In this document: in pieces, positions 1-8,043 of the stretch
Layout: each line of letters starts with the position of its first letter
Numbering within the stretch: position 1 is the stretch's first letter
Assembly (NCBI RefSeq): GCF_001514145.1
Contig: NZ_KQ948660.1
Coordinates: 597,284-661,283 of the forward strand
Source: Streptomyces canus
Lineage (GTDB): Bacteria > Actinomycetota > Actinomycetes > Streptomycetales > Streptomycetaceae
DNA: 64,000 nt
Direction: 5' to 3'
The notes under the pieces: generated by a model
Database searches by the model: none
Seen by the model: the letters and a program-made list of their open reading frames with translations, nothing else
What the model was told of the DNA's origin: nothing
Program-made: the position numbers and the translations under genes

Positions 1-157
1 GGAACGAGCATCGCCGCAGGACCCGCACCAGTTCACCGGGGTGTCGCTCGCGCGCCGCGTCCAGCGCCTCGGCGAGCGTGGCCGCGTCGAAGGGCTCCTC
101 GGCGATCCCGGCCGCGGCCTTCGCGGCGGCCCAGTAGCGCACCGTGACCTTTGGCAT
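1..157 (-). CDS. MoaD/ThiS-family sulfur carrier protein (3' end beyond window)
   Basis: The start codon is the ATG at 157 and the reading frame runs off the left edge, so only the first 52 residues are visible. They begin MPKVTVRYWAAAKAAAGIAE, the usual beta-strand plus helix opening of actinobacterial MoaD-like ubiquitin-fold proteins. By family knowledge such proteins carry a C-terminal thiocarboxylate for molybdopterin synthesis; the diagnostic C-terminal Gly-Gly lies outside the window, so MoaD cannot be separated from ThiS or a related carrier. The next gene (195-1094) is on the same strand, upstream, 37 bp away, and may be co-transcribed with it. Confidence 0.8.
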   Translation of the reverse strand, partial: MPKVTVRYWAAAKAAAGIAEEPFDAATLAEALDAARERHPGELVRVLRRCSF

Positions 158-194
158 CCGCTTCCTCAATCGATCGATGGTGTACGGGGCCAGG

Positions 195-1094
195 CTAGCC
201 GCCCGCTGTGACAGCCCAGTCCCCGATACGGCCCAGCAGCTCGTCGTCGGCCGCGTGCTCGGCGTGGCCCATGGGCTCGATCCACAGCTCGCCGTGGTCG
301 CCGGCGGCCTCCGCGAGCATCCGCGGGTGGTCGAGGGGGAAGTAGCCGTCGCGGTCGCCGTGGACGATCAGCAGCGGGGTGGGGGCGATCTCCCGGACCG
401 CCTCGACGGGGGAGAGCGGGACGGGGTCCCAGTCGCGGTGATGGATCCTCGTACGGAATCCGTAGCGGCTCACCAGGCGGCCCTCGGGCCGGGTCACGAG
501 CCAGTGGAGTCTTCGCATGGGGGCCGTGCCGCGGTAGTACCAGCGGGCCGGCGCACTCACCGAGACCACCGCGTCCGGGTACGCGTCCCTGCGCCCCTCC
601 CGTCCCGTGCGCCCTTCGCGCACCGGCCCGTCCGGACCGCCGTCGGGCCGGTACAGCGCCGCGTGCCGCAGCGCCACCGAGCCGCCCATGGAGAAGCCGA
701 CGGTCGCCACGCGCGCGTGGCCGAGTTCGCGGGCCCAGGCCACCGCGGCGGCCAGATCCAGCACCTCGCGGTCGCCGACCGTCGAGCGCCCCCCGGAGGC
801 TCCGTGGCCGCGGAAGGAGAAGGTGACCACGGCGCCGTACCGCGTGAACACGTTCACCACCCGGCGAACATGAGGACGATCCACATCGCCGGTGAAGCCG
901 TGCGCGATCACGAACACCAGGTCACGCGCAGGTGGCCGGGAGGCGTCGTATACGAGGGAGGGCGGATCGTATACGGAATCGATCGTCACACCGTCGTCGG
1001 TGTGCAGAAACGTCCGTATAGGTGCATGTCTGCGCGTCTCAGAGTGCGGACTACCCGTGGAACGCGCCACACGACCTGCCGGATCAATGCTCAT
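195..1094 (-). CDS. alpha/beta hydrolase (serine hydrolase, esterase/lipase-like)
   Basis: A 299-residue alpha/beta-hydrolase fold protein. Visible are the oxyanion strand VFVIAHGFTGD (about residue 60), the nucleophile elbow GFSMGG with Ser135, the acid region HGDRDGYFP near residue 250 and a C-terminal MGHAEHA segment carrying the likely catalytic His. No signal peptide is seen, so it should be cytosolic. The ATG at 1094 was chosen because upstream codons run back into the divergent glnR promoter region. It diverges from glnR across a 118-bp spacer, so both promoters must lie there. The substrate cannot be inferred from sequence. Confidence 0.9.
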   Translation of the reverse strand: MSIDPAGRVARSTGSPHSETRRHAPIRTFLHTDDGVTIDSVYDPPSLVYDASRPPARDLVFVIAHGFTGDVDRPHVRRVVNVFTRYGAVVTFSFRGHGASGGRSTVGDREVLDLAAAVAWARELGHARVATVGFSMGGSVALRHAALYRPDGGPDGPVREGRTGREGRRDAYPDAVVSVSAPARWYYRGTAPMRRLHWLVTRPEGRLVSRYGFRTRIHHRDWDPVPLSPVEAVREIAPTPLLIVHGDRDGYFPLDHPRMLAEAAGDHGELWIEPMGHAEHAADDELLGRIGDWAVTAGG

Positions 1095-1212
1095 GTGGGC
1101 TATTCTCGTCGGAAGAGGACTCGGGCAACGCAGCCCCCGGGTCCTTTTGTGCTTTCGGATACCCCTGTATACGAAGGCCATGACCTCGCGGGACCGAGGA
1201 GGAACCAGACAT

Positions 1213-2013
1213 ATGAGTTCTCTGCTGCTCCTGACCAATGCCCTCCAGCCATCGACGGAGGTGCTGCCTGCCCTCGGCCTGCTCCTGCACAATGTGCGTG
1301 TGGCGCCGGCAGAAGGCCCCGCCCTCGTCGACACCCCGGGTGCCGACGTCATCCTCATCGACGGGCGCCGTGATCTGCCGCAGGTCCGCAGCCTGTGCCA
1401 GCTGCTGCGCTCCACGGGGCCCGGCTGTCCGCTCATCCTCGTCGTGACCGAGGGCGGCCTCGCCGCCGTCACCGCCGACTGGGGCATCGACGACGTCCTT
1501 CTCGACACCGCGGGACCGGCGGAGGTCGAGGCGCGTCTGCGGCTGGCCATGGGCCGCCAGCAGATCGTCAACGACGACTCCCCCATGGAGATCCGCAACG
1601 GCGACCTCTCGGTCGACGAGGCGACGTACTCCGCGAAGCTCAAGGGCCGGGTCCTCGACCTCACCTTCAAGGAGTTCGAGCTCCTCAAGTACCTCGCCCA
1701 GCACCCCGGCCGCGTCTTCACGCGCGCGCAGTTGCTGCAGGAGGTCTGGGGCTACGACTACTTCGGTGGCACCCGGACGGTCGACGTCCACGTACGACGG
1801 CTGCGCGCGAAGCTCGGACCCGAGCACGAGTCGCTGATCGGGACCGTCCGGAACGTCGGTTATCGATTCGTTACGCCGGAGAAGGGCAGCGTCGGCGCGA
1901 GCGACGAGGCCAAGGCCAAGGGCGCCGTGACCGGCGCTTCCGGCCAGGCAAACGCGGAGGATGCGGACGAGAGCGCCGCCCTGGACGCCTCCGAGGTACC
2001 GGCCGAGGCATAG
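1213..2013 (+). CDS. glnR: GlnR, OmpR-family global nitrogen regulator
   Basis: A 266-aa protein with an atypical N-terminal receiver domain (about residues 1-115) and a C-terminal OmpR/PhoB winged helix (about 130-225, including LTFKEFELLKYLA and a terminal GYRFV strand). The receiver matches actinobacterial GlnR: an Asp sits at residue 50 (DVILIDGRRDL) but the usual acidic pocket is poor, and no histidine kinase gene lies beside it, as expected for this orphan, phosphorylation-independent regulator. By family knowledge GlnR activates glnA, amtB and nas genes under nitrogen limitation. The ATG at 1213 has a GAGGAGGAACC ribosome-binding site. The C-terminal tail after residue 225 is Ala/Glu/Lys rich and presumably disordered. 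Confidence 0.95.
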   Translation: MSSLLLLTNALQPSTEVLPALGLLLHNVRVAPAEGPALVDTPGADVILIDGRRDLPQVRSLCQLLRSTGPGCPLILVVTEGGLAAVTADWGIDDVLLDTAGPAEVEARLRLAMGRQQIVNDDSPMEIRNGDLSVDEATYSAKLKGRVLDLTFKEFELLKYLAQHPGRVFTRAQLLQEVWGYDYFGGTRTVDVHVRRLRAKLGPEHESLIGTVRNVGYRFVTPEKGSVGASDEAKAKGAVTGASGQANAEDADESAALDASEVPAEA

Positions 2014-2130
2014 CGGGTTCTCCGCCTGGGCATGGCTCCCGCACCGGCTACTTCCCGGTAGGCCTTTGCGGGGGCACAGTGCCTCCTTCACGCCCTGCCC
2101 AGAGCGGGTCCATCCGCGTAGACTCCGCGC

Positions 2131-3153
2131 GTGGCCAAGGTAACCAGGGATGATGTGGCGCGACTGGCGGGAACGTCCACCGCCGTAGTCAGTTATGTCA
2201 TCAACAACGGACCCCGGCCGGTTGCCCCGGCCACGCGCGAGCGTGTCCTCGCCGCGATCAAGGAGCTGGGGTACCGGCCGGACCGGGTCGCCCAGGCGAT
2301 GGCGTCCCGGCGTACGGATCTCATAGGCCTGATCGTCCCGGACGCGCGCCAGCCGTTCTTCGCGGAGATGGCGCACGCGGTCGAACAGGCCGCGTCCGAG
2401 CGCGGGAAGATGGTGCTCGTCGGGAACTCCGACTACATCGGCGAGCGCGAGGTCCACTACCTGCGGGCGTTCCTCGGGATGCGGGTGTCCGGGCTGATCC
2501 TGGTCTCCCATGCGCTGAACGACAACGCCGCCGCCGAGATCGATGCGTGGGACGCGCGGGTCGTGCTGCTGCACGAGCGGCCGGAGGCGATCGACGACGT
2601 CGCCGTCGTCCTCGACGACCTCTCCGGCGCGAAGACCGCCGTCGAGCATCTGCTCGGGCACGGATACCCCTACGTCGCCTGTATGGGCGGTACCGCCGAC
2701 ACTCCCGCCGTGGGCGACCCGGTCTCCGATCACGTCGAGGGCTGGCGACGGGCCATGGACGAGGCCGGGCTCCCCACCGAGGGACGGCTCTTCGAGGCGC
2801 CGTACAACCGCTACGACGCGTATCAGGTGGCGCTCGGCGTGCTCTCCGGGCCCGATCGCCCCCCGGCGATCTTCTGCTCCACCGACGACCAGGCGATCGG
2901 CCTGCTGCGGGCCGCGCGTGAGCTGCGCATCGACGTGCCGGGCGAGCTGGGGGTCATCGGGTTCGACGACATCAAGGAAGCCGCGCTCGCGGATCCGCCG
3001 ATGACGACGATCGCGTCGGACCGGTCGGCGATGGCCCGGGCCGCGGTGGACCTGGTGCTGGACGACGGACTCCGGGTCGCGGGGTCCCGCCGGGAGCGGC
3101 TGAAGGTGTTCCCGTCGAAGCTGGTCGTGCGGCGGTCCTGCGGGTGCGAGTGA
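2131..3153 (+). CDS. LacI-family transcriptional regulator
   Basis: A 340-aa regulator starting at GTG 2131. The N-terminal LacI helix-turn-helix occupies residues 1-50 (VTRDDVARLAGTSTAVVSYV, followed by the hinge-helix region RPDRVAQAMASRRT). The rest is a periplasmic-binding-protein-like effector domain (DLIGLIVPD, GLILVS, GVIGFDDI). It follows glnR on the same strand after 117 bp. No sugar-utilisation genes are adjacent, so neither effector nor target can be named. The C-terminus ends VRRSCGCE, with two Cys in the last four residues, which is slightly unusual. Confidence 0.93.
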   Translation: MAKVTRDDVARLAGTSTAVVSYVINNGPRPVAPATRERVLAAIKELGYRPDRVAQAMASRRTDLIGLIVPDARQPFFAEMAHAVEQAASERGKMVLVGNSDYIGEREVHYLRAFLGMRVSGLILVSHALNDNAAAEIDAWDARVVLLHERPEAIDDVAVVLDDLSGAKTAVEHLLGHGYPYVACMGGTADTPAVGDPVSDHVEGWRRAMDEAGLPTEGRLFEAPYNRYDAYQVALGVLSGPDRPPAIFCSTDDQAIGLLRAARELRIDVPGELGVIGFDDIKEAALADPPMTTIASDRSAMARAAVDLVLDDGLRVAGSRRERLKVFPSKLVVRRSCGCE

Positions 3154-3234
3154 GTTCCCTTAAAGGCGCCTGAGAACGCGGCGCCGGAGGCCAGCGGCGG
3201 CTTTATATCGGGCATACGAGGTTCTGCCGGGCTT

Positions 3235-3266
3235 CTCAGGGAGCACTCAGGGAGCTCTCATGGTCG
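3235..3266 (+). promoter_or_regulatory. three 11-bp-spaced direct repeats (candidate CssR-type operator)
   Basis: CTCAGGGAGC occurs at 3235-3244 and again at 3246-3255, and a third, weaker copy CTCATGGTCG lies at 3257-3266, all in an exact 11-bp register. OmpR-family response regulators typically bind head-to-tail repeats of this period. The block ends 18 bp before the protease start, so it would overlap the promoter or leader. The adjacent OmpR-type regulator at 4774 is the obvious candidate ligand; that link is inference. Confidence 0.55.
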
Positions 3267-3284
3267 CGGGACAAGCTTCTTGTC

Positions 3285-4463
3285 ATGACCGAGAGCTTCC
3301 GCCGCGACGGCGAGTACGAGCAGTACGAGACCCCCTACCAGGGCGCCCAGCAGCACGCTTCCTCGCCCGTGAACCCCGAGTGGCCGCCCCCGCCGGCCCA
3401 GCCGCCCGCGGCGCCGCTCCAGCAGCCGGTCGTCGAGCCGACGACCGTGTGGCAGGGCGGCCGGCAGGCCCAGCCCGCCGCCTACGCCTCCGCGGGCGCC
3501 GGTTCGTACGGCGGTGACGGCAACGGCGGCGGGACCGCTCTGCTCACCGCGCCCCCGGCCGAGCCCGCGCCCCCCGCGCCGAAGAAGCGCACCCGCGGCC
3601 CGCTCGCCCTCCTCGCCGCCGTCGCGATCGTCGCCGCGGCGATAGGAGGCGGCACCGCCTACGGCATCCAGGAGCTGACCGGCAACGACACGGTCGCCTC
3701 CAGCAGCAGCACCAGCACCAGCGTGGTGCCGTCCTCCGCCAAGGGCACGGTCTCCGGGGTCGCCAAGGCGGTCAGCCCGAGCATCGTCGAGATCAACGCC
3801 GCCTCGAACGCCGGCGAGTCCACCGGCTCCGGCGTGATCATCACCAGCGACGGCGAGATCATCACCAACAACCACGTCATCTCCGGCGCCACCTCCATCA
3901 AGGTGAGCACCAGCGACGGCAAGACCTACACCGCGAAGGTCGTCGGCACCGACAGCAAGAAGGACCTCGCCCTCATCAAGCTGGAGAACGCCTCCGGCCT
4001 GACCGTGGCCACCCTCGGCAACTCCGACGGCGTCCAGGTCGGCGACCAGGTCGTGGCGATCGGCTCCCCCGAGGGCCTCACCGGCACCGTCACCAGCGGC
4101 ATCGTCTCCGCCCTCGACCGGGACGTCACCGTCTCGACGGACGAGGGCCAGAGCCAGGGGCAGGGCCAGGGCGGCGGCAGCGGTCAGTGGCCGTTCGAGT
4201 TCGGCGGCCAGCAGTTCAACGGCGACACCGGTTCGTCCACGACGACGTACAAGGCCATCCAGACGGACGCGTCCTTGAACCCGGGCAACTCCGGCGGCGC
4301 GCTCATCGACATGAACGGCAACATCATCGGCATCAACTCCGCGATGTACTCCGCCAGTTCGGACTCCTCGACGGCCGGCAGCGCTGGCCTCGGCTTCTCC
4401 ATCCCGATCAACACCGTCAAGTCCGACCTGGCCACGCTGCGGGCCGGCGGCGCCGACAACTGA
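3285..4463 (+). CDS. HtrA/DegP-like S1C serine protease, membrane anchored
   Basis: A 392-aa protease with a Pro/Gln-rich cytoplasmic N-terminus (1-100), a KKRTR stop followed by one membrane segment (about 106-127), a Ser/Thr linker, and an extracellular trypsin-like domain. The triad is His197 (NNHV), Asp227 (KKDLALIK) and Ser336 (NPGNSGG). The protein ends soon after the protease domain (LRAGGADN), so the C-terminal PDZ domain of classical HtrA is missing. A low-complexity GQGQGQGGGSG loop interrupts the protease at about 288-300. Its position before an OmpR-type two-component system matches the secretion-stress CssRS/HtrA arrangement known from S. lividans; its role would be removal of misfolded secreted proteins. 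Confidence 0.92.
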   Translation: MTESFRRDGEYEQYETPYQGAQQHASSPVNPEWPPPPAQPPAAPLQQPVVEPTTVWQGGRQAQPAAYASAGAGSYGGDGNGGGTALLTAPPAEPAPPAPKKRTRGPLALLAAVAIVAAAIGGGTAYGIQELTGNDTVASSSSTSTSVVPSSAKGTVSGVAKAVSPSIVEINAASNAGESTGSGVIITSDGEIITNNHVISGATSIKVSTSDGKTYTAKVVGTDSKKDLALIKLENASGLTVATLGNSDGVQVGDQVVAIGSPEGLTGTVTSGIVSALDRDVTVSTDEGQSQGQGQGGGSGQWPFEFGGQQFNGDTGSSTTTYKAIQTDASLNPGNSGGALIDMNGNIIGINSAMYSASSDSSTAGSAGLGFSIPINTVKSDLATLRAGGADN

Positions 4464-4491
4464 CACCCCTGACCTTCGCGAGGAGTACGTC

Positions 4492-4674
4492 ATGATCAAG
4501 CAGGTTTCACACCCGGTGGCCGGCACCGACCCGGCCGGATTCACCCTGGCCCTCGAGGTGGCGTACGCACTGCACCCGCCGGTGACGCGGGCGCCCGAGG
4601 TGGCGTCCGTGGCGGTGGCCCGCCGCGGGGTGAGCGCCGCCCGCAGCCGCCGCCGCAGCCCCGCACGCGGCTGA
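4492..4674 (+). CDS. small hypothetical protein (60 aa)
   Basis: A 60-codon frame with ATG at 4492 preceded by a good GAGGAG ribosome-binding site and starting 28 bp after the protease stop, so it is probably translated from the same transcript. Residues 1-40 are mixed (MIKQVSHPVAGTDPAGFTLA) and the last 15 are Arg/Ser rich (RSRRRSPARG). There is no recognisable domain, signal peptide or membrane segment. Evidence for a real product is the ribosome-binding site and spacing only. Confidence 0.5.
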   Translation: MIKQVSHPVAGTDPAGFTLALEVAYALHPPVTRAPEVASVAVARRGVSAARSRRRSPARG

Positions 4675-4711
4675 ACCCCTGCCCATGACGCACCGACCGG
4701 GAACCGTGCGA

Positions 4712-4737
4712 GGCTGAAAGCGTTCACTGTTTCAGCC
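4712..4737. repeat. 8-bp inverted repeat upstream of the response regulator
   Basis: GGCTGAAA (4712-4719) and TTTCAGCC (4730-4737) form a perfect inverted repeat around a 10-nt spacer, 36 bp before the response-regulator start. The stem is AT-richer than normal Streptomyces terminators and no T-run follows, so an operator is as likely as a terminator. Confidence 0.45.
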
Positions 4738-4773
4738 CCCTGCCGTCCCACCGCACCCGAGGAATCCCCAGCC

Positions 4774-5511
4774 ATGAGCCCCGCCGAAGGCGACCGTGAC
4801 CCCCAGCGCATCCTGATCGTCGACGACGAGCCGGCGGTGCGCGAAGCACTCCAGCGCAGCCTCGCCTTCGAGGGCTACGACACGGAGGTGGCCGTGGACG
4901 GCGCGGACGCGCTCGACAAGGCGACCGCGTACCGGCCCGACCTGGTCGTCCTCGACATCCAAATGCCCCGCATGGACGGACTCACCGCCGCCCGGCGCAT
5001 CCGCGGCGCGGGCGACACGACCCCCATCCTGATGCTGACGGCCCGTGACACGGTCGGTGACCGGGTCACCGGGCTCGACGCGGGCGCCGACGACTATCTG
5101 GTCAAGCCGTTCGAGCTCGACGAGCTGTTCGCCCGGGTCCGTGCGCTGCTGCGGCGCAGCTCGTACGCCGCGGCGGCCGGTGCGGGGTCCGCCGAGGACG
5201 ACGAGGCGCTCACCTTCGCCGATCTGCGGATGGATCTCGCGACCCGTGAGGTCACGCGTGCGGGGCGGCCGGTGGAGCTGACCCGTACCGAGTTCACCCT
5301 GCTCGAGATGTTCATGGCCCACCCGCGCCAGGTGCTGACCAGGGAACAGATCCTGAAGGCGGTGTGGGGCTTCGACTTCGAGCCGTCGTCCAACTCGCTG
5401 GACGTGTACGTGATGTACCTGCGCCGCAAGACGGAGGGGGGCGGTGAGCCGCGGCTCGTGCACACGGTTCGCGGCGTGGGGTATGTGCTGCGGCAGGGTG
5501 GCGCCGAGTGA
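4774..5511 (+). CDS. cssR: OmpR-family response regulator (CssR-like)
   Basis: A 245-aa two-domain regulator. The receiver domain (1-130) has the acidic pair in VDDEP, the phospho-acceptor Asp61 (VVLDIQMP), the signalling Thr in MLTAR and Lys in LVKPF. The winged helix (about 145-240) contains LTRTEFTLLEMFMAHP and ends VRGVGYVL. It overlaps its kinase by 4 nt. With the HtrA-like protease upstream, this matches the secretion-stress CssRS pair described in S. lividans; the symbol rests on that gene order and my memory of the locus. Expected output is activation of HtrA-type proteases, consistent with the 11-bp repeats at 3235. Confidence 0.9.
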   Translation: MSPAEGDRDPQRILIVDDEPAVREALQRSLAFEGYDTEVAVDGADALDKATAYRPDLVVLDIQMPRMDGLTAARRIRGAGDTTPILMLTARDTVGDRVTGLDAGADDYLVKPFELDELFARVRALLRRSSYAAAAGAGSAEDDEALTFADLRMDLATREVTRAGRPVELTRTEFTLLEMFMAHPRQVLTREQILKAVWGFDFEPSSNSLDVYVMYLRRKTEGGGEPRLVHTVRGVGYVLRQGGAE

Positions 5512-6980
5512 AGAGGGTCGTACGGCGATATCGGTCCCTTCCGATCCGGTCGCGGTTGGCGCTGCTCGTGGCGGCAGCGGTGGCGTTCGCGGTGGCGGCG
5601 GTGTCGGTGACCTGCTGGTTCATCGTGCAGGGGAAGCTGTACGACCAGCTCGACGAGGATCTGCAGAATGCGGCGCGACCGCAGCAGGCTCAGGCGGTCG
5701 TGGCCACCCTCACCGAGTGCCCCCAGACACCGGTGGAGACCTTCGGCGATTTCCGGATCAGGGCCGAGGTCTACCTCCAGCTGGTGCAGGCGAACGGCAA
5801 GGCCTGCGTCTCGTCGAACTCCCTGGGCAGGGTCAAGACCACCGACGCCGACGAGAACGTGATCAAGGACGCGACCAGCAAGAGAGGGATCCTTCGCAAC
5901 GGCACCGACTCTGACGGCAAAGCCGTACGAGTGCTGACGACACCCCTGTACGTCAGCCAGGGGCCGGGCTCACAGCCCCAGCTGTACACCGAGGCCGCGC
6001 TCACCGTGGCCGTTCCTCTGAAGACCACCCAGTCCACCCTCAACGAACTCGCCCTCATCCTCCTCCTCGTCTCCGGCATCGGAGTCCTCGGCGCCGGTGC
6101 CGCCGGCCTCTTCGTGGCCCGCGCCGGCCTCCGCCCCGTCGACGAGCTCACCGAGGCCGTCGAGCGGGTGGCACGCACCGAGGACCTGAACATCCGCATC
6201 CCCGTCGAGGACGACGCCGAGGACGAGGTCGCCCGCCTGTCGCGCTCCTTCAACTCGATGACGAGCTCCCTCGCCAGCTCCCGCGAGCTCCAGCAGCAGC
6301 TCATCGCCGACGCGGGGCACGAACTCCGCACCCCCCTCACCTCCCTGCGCACCAACATCGAGCTCCTCACCCGCAGTGAGGAGACCGGCCGCCCCCTCCC
6401 CGAGGCCGACCGCAAGGCGCTGCTCGCGTCCGTGAAGGCGCAGATGACCGAACTGGCGTCTTTGATCGGTGACTTGCAGGAGCTGTCCCGATCGGAGGGC
6501 CAGCGCGGAGAGCGGGTACAGGTCGTCTCGCTGGAGGACACCGTCGAGTCGGCGCTGCGCAGGGCACGGCTGCGGGGCCCGGACCTGACCATCGACGCCT
6601 CGCTGGAACCCTGGTACACCCGGGCCGAACCGGCCGCACTGGAGCGCGCCGTCGTCAACATCCTTGACAACGCAGTGAAGTTCAGCCCCGAGGGCGGCAC
6701 GGTCGAGGTCCGGCTGAACGAGGGGGTCCTCACCGTCCGCGACCACGGCCCCGGTATCCCCGCCGAGGAACTCCCGTACGTATTCGACCGGTTCTGGCGC
6801 TCTCCGTCGGCCCGCGCGCTGCCCGGCTCCGGTCTCGGCCTCTCCATCGTGGCCCGCACGGTCCAGCAGGCCGGCGGCGAGGTCACCCTCGGCCACGCCG
6901 GAGGCGGCGGCACCATCGCGACCGTACGACTGCCGGGGGCGCCGACTCCGCCACCGGAGGCTCCCGCCGTCGTAGAGTGA
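5508..6980 (+). CDS. cssS: sensor histidine kinase (CssS-like)
   Basis: A 490-aa membrane kinase. Two transmembrane segments (about 17-40 and 180-205) enclose an extracellular sensor domain of roughly 140 residues with two Cys (71 and 100). A HAMP linker follows (about 206-258), then the HisKA box with His271 (ADAGHELRTPL) and a HATPase_c domain with N, G1 (DHGPGIP) and G2 (GSGLGLSI) boxes. The GTG start overlaps the regulator stop by 4 nt (GTGA), indicating translational coupling. The likely signal is misfolded secreted protein at the membrane, by analogy to CssS; this is not shown by the sequence. Confidence 0.92.
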   Translation: MKRVVRRYRSLPIRSRLALLVAAAVAFAVAAVSVTCWFIVQGKLYDQLDEDLQNAARPQQAQAVVATLTECPQTPVETFGDFRIRAEVYLQLVQANGKACVSSNSLGRVKTTDADENVIKDATSKRGILRNGTDSDGKAVRVLTTPLYVSQGPGSQPQLYTEAALTVAVPLKTTQSTLNELALILLLVSGIGVLGAGAAGLFVARAGLRPVDELTEAVERVARTEDLNIRIPVEDDAEDEVARLSRSFNSMTSSLASSRELQQQLIADAGHELRTPLTSLRTNIELLTRSEETGRPLPEADRKALLASVKAQMTELASLIGDLQELSRSEGQRGERVQVVSLEDTVESALRRARLRGPDLTIDASLEPWYTRAEPAALERAVVNILDNAVKFSPEGGTVEVRLNEGVLTVRDHGPGIPAEELPYVFDRFWRSPSARALPGSGLGLSIVARTVQQAGGEVTLGHAGGGGTIATVRLPGAPTPPPEAPAVVE

Positions 6981-7113
6981 ACGCCAAGCTGTCGATGTCC
7001 TGTCAACCCTCACGCGTTCTCGACCCTACTCACGGGTTCTCTGCCAGCTTCCTGAGGTGTCGAACAGGTGCCCCACGCATCTGTCCTCAGCACTCAGGAG
7101 TGAAGAACCCCCC

Positions 7114-7971
7114 ATGCGTTTGTTTCGTACATCGACTCTGCAGAAGAGCGCCCTCGCCGCCGCGTCCGCGGCCCTCGCCGTCGCCGGGCTGCTGGCCGGT
7201 GCGGGTACCGCCCAGGCGGCCGGTCCCGGCGGGGCCCAGAACGTCCGGGGCGTGGACCCCGGGGACACCGACGTCATGCTGGACCGGCTGTGCAGCCAGG
7301 AGACCAGCCTGACCGGGGTCTACGGTGCGCTCAACGTCGACACCGGCGAGTTCAAGACGCAGGACGAGTACCTGCGGGACGTGTTCGGGCTGTGGGTGCC
7401 CGCCGGACCGTGGGAGCTGTTCCGCGGCTGGTGCGGGTACGCGCAGTCCTCGACCTGGTCCGTGAAGGGCGAGCCCGTCCGCACCTCCGAGTGGACCGGC
7501 AACCACGGCACGACCGAGGACAAGGTGACCTTCGTCAGCGGGTACAGCACCAAGACCTTCGCCAAGAAGAGCGTCGGCGCCAGCATCAGCCTCTCCCTGG
7601 CCAAGAGCATCTTCTCCGGCACCGTGGGCGGCAGCGCCGGCTACGAATGGGGCTGGGAGAAGACCTCGTCCTTCGAGCGGCGCAGCGAGAAGTCCATACC
7701 GCCGTGCACCCAGGTGGCGACCACCTGGACGCCGTACCAGCGGGTGGTCCGCGTGAACCCGGTGTTCTACGTCGAGGACTACCAGTGGAACAAGGGCGAC
7801 GGCGAGGTCACCACGCACACCTGGCGTGGCCGGGACGCGAGCTGGAAGACGATCTACTCGTACGGCTACTACATCGACGGCATCTCCGACAAGCTCCTGC
7901 CCAACGGCCAGCCCGACGGCCGTGAGGACAAGTGGCAGGAGAACCTCGACCCGAAGTCCTGCGCCAAGTAG
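7114..7971 (+). CDS. secreted protein of unknown function
   Basis: A 285-aa protein with a clear Sec signal peptide (MRLFRTSTLQK, hydrophobic core, cleavage near AQA-AG at residue 35). The ATG at 7114 has CAGGAGTGAAG upstream. Five or so Cys suggest disulfides. The central part (about 150-200) is a run of alternating polar and hydrophobic residues (KKSVGASISLSLAKSIFSGT then GGSAGYEWGWEKTSSFERRS), like the amphipathic strands of aerolysin/ETX-MTX2 pore-formers, followed by a conventional beta-rich part (TWTPYQRVVRVNPVFYV). I do not recognise a specific family; the pore-former idea is only a pattern-based guess. Confidence 0.8.
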   Translation: MRLFRTSTLQKSALAAASAALAVAGLLAGAGTAQAAGPGGAQNVRGVDPGDTDVMLDRLCSQETSLTGVYGALNVDTGEFKTQDEYLRDVFGLWVPAGPWELFRGWCGYAQSSTWSVKGEPVRTSEWTGNHGTTEDKVTFVSGYSTKTFAKKSVGASISLSLAKSIFSGTVGGSAGYEWGWEKTSSFERRSEKSIPPCTQVATTWTPYQRVVRVNPVFYVEDYQWNKGDGEVTTHTWRGRDASWKTIYSYGYYIDGISDKLLPNGQPDGREDKWQENLDPKSCAK

Positions 7972-7990
7972 GCGCGTTCACGCGGCAACC

Positions 7991-8040
7991 TTCCGTGCGG
8001 GGGGCGGCGACTGCTCTGCGGTCCCTACCCCCGCACGGAA
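7991..8040. repeat. 13-bp inverted repeat abutting the pectinase start
   Basis: TTCCGTGCGGGGG (7991-8003) and CCCCCGCACGGAA (8028-8040) are perfect complements separated by 24 nt. The repeat follows the secreted-protein gene, so it can act as a terminator, but its right arm ends 3 nt before the ATG at 8044 and would bury any ribosome-binding site of the pectinase. Confidence 0.7.
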
Positions 8041-8043
8041 CGG

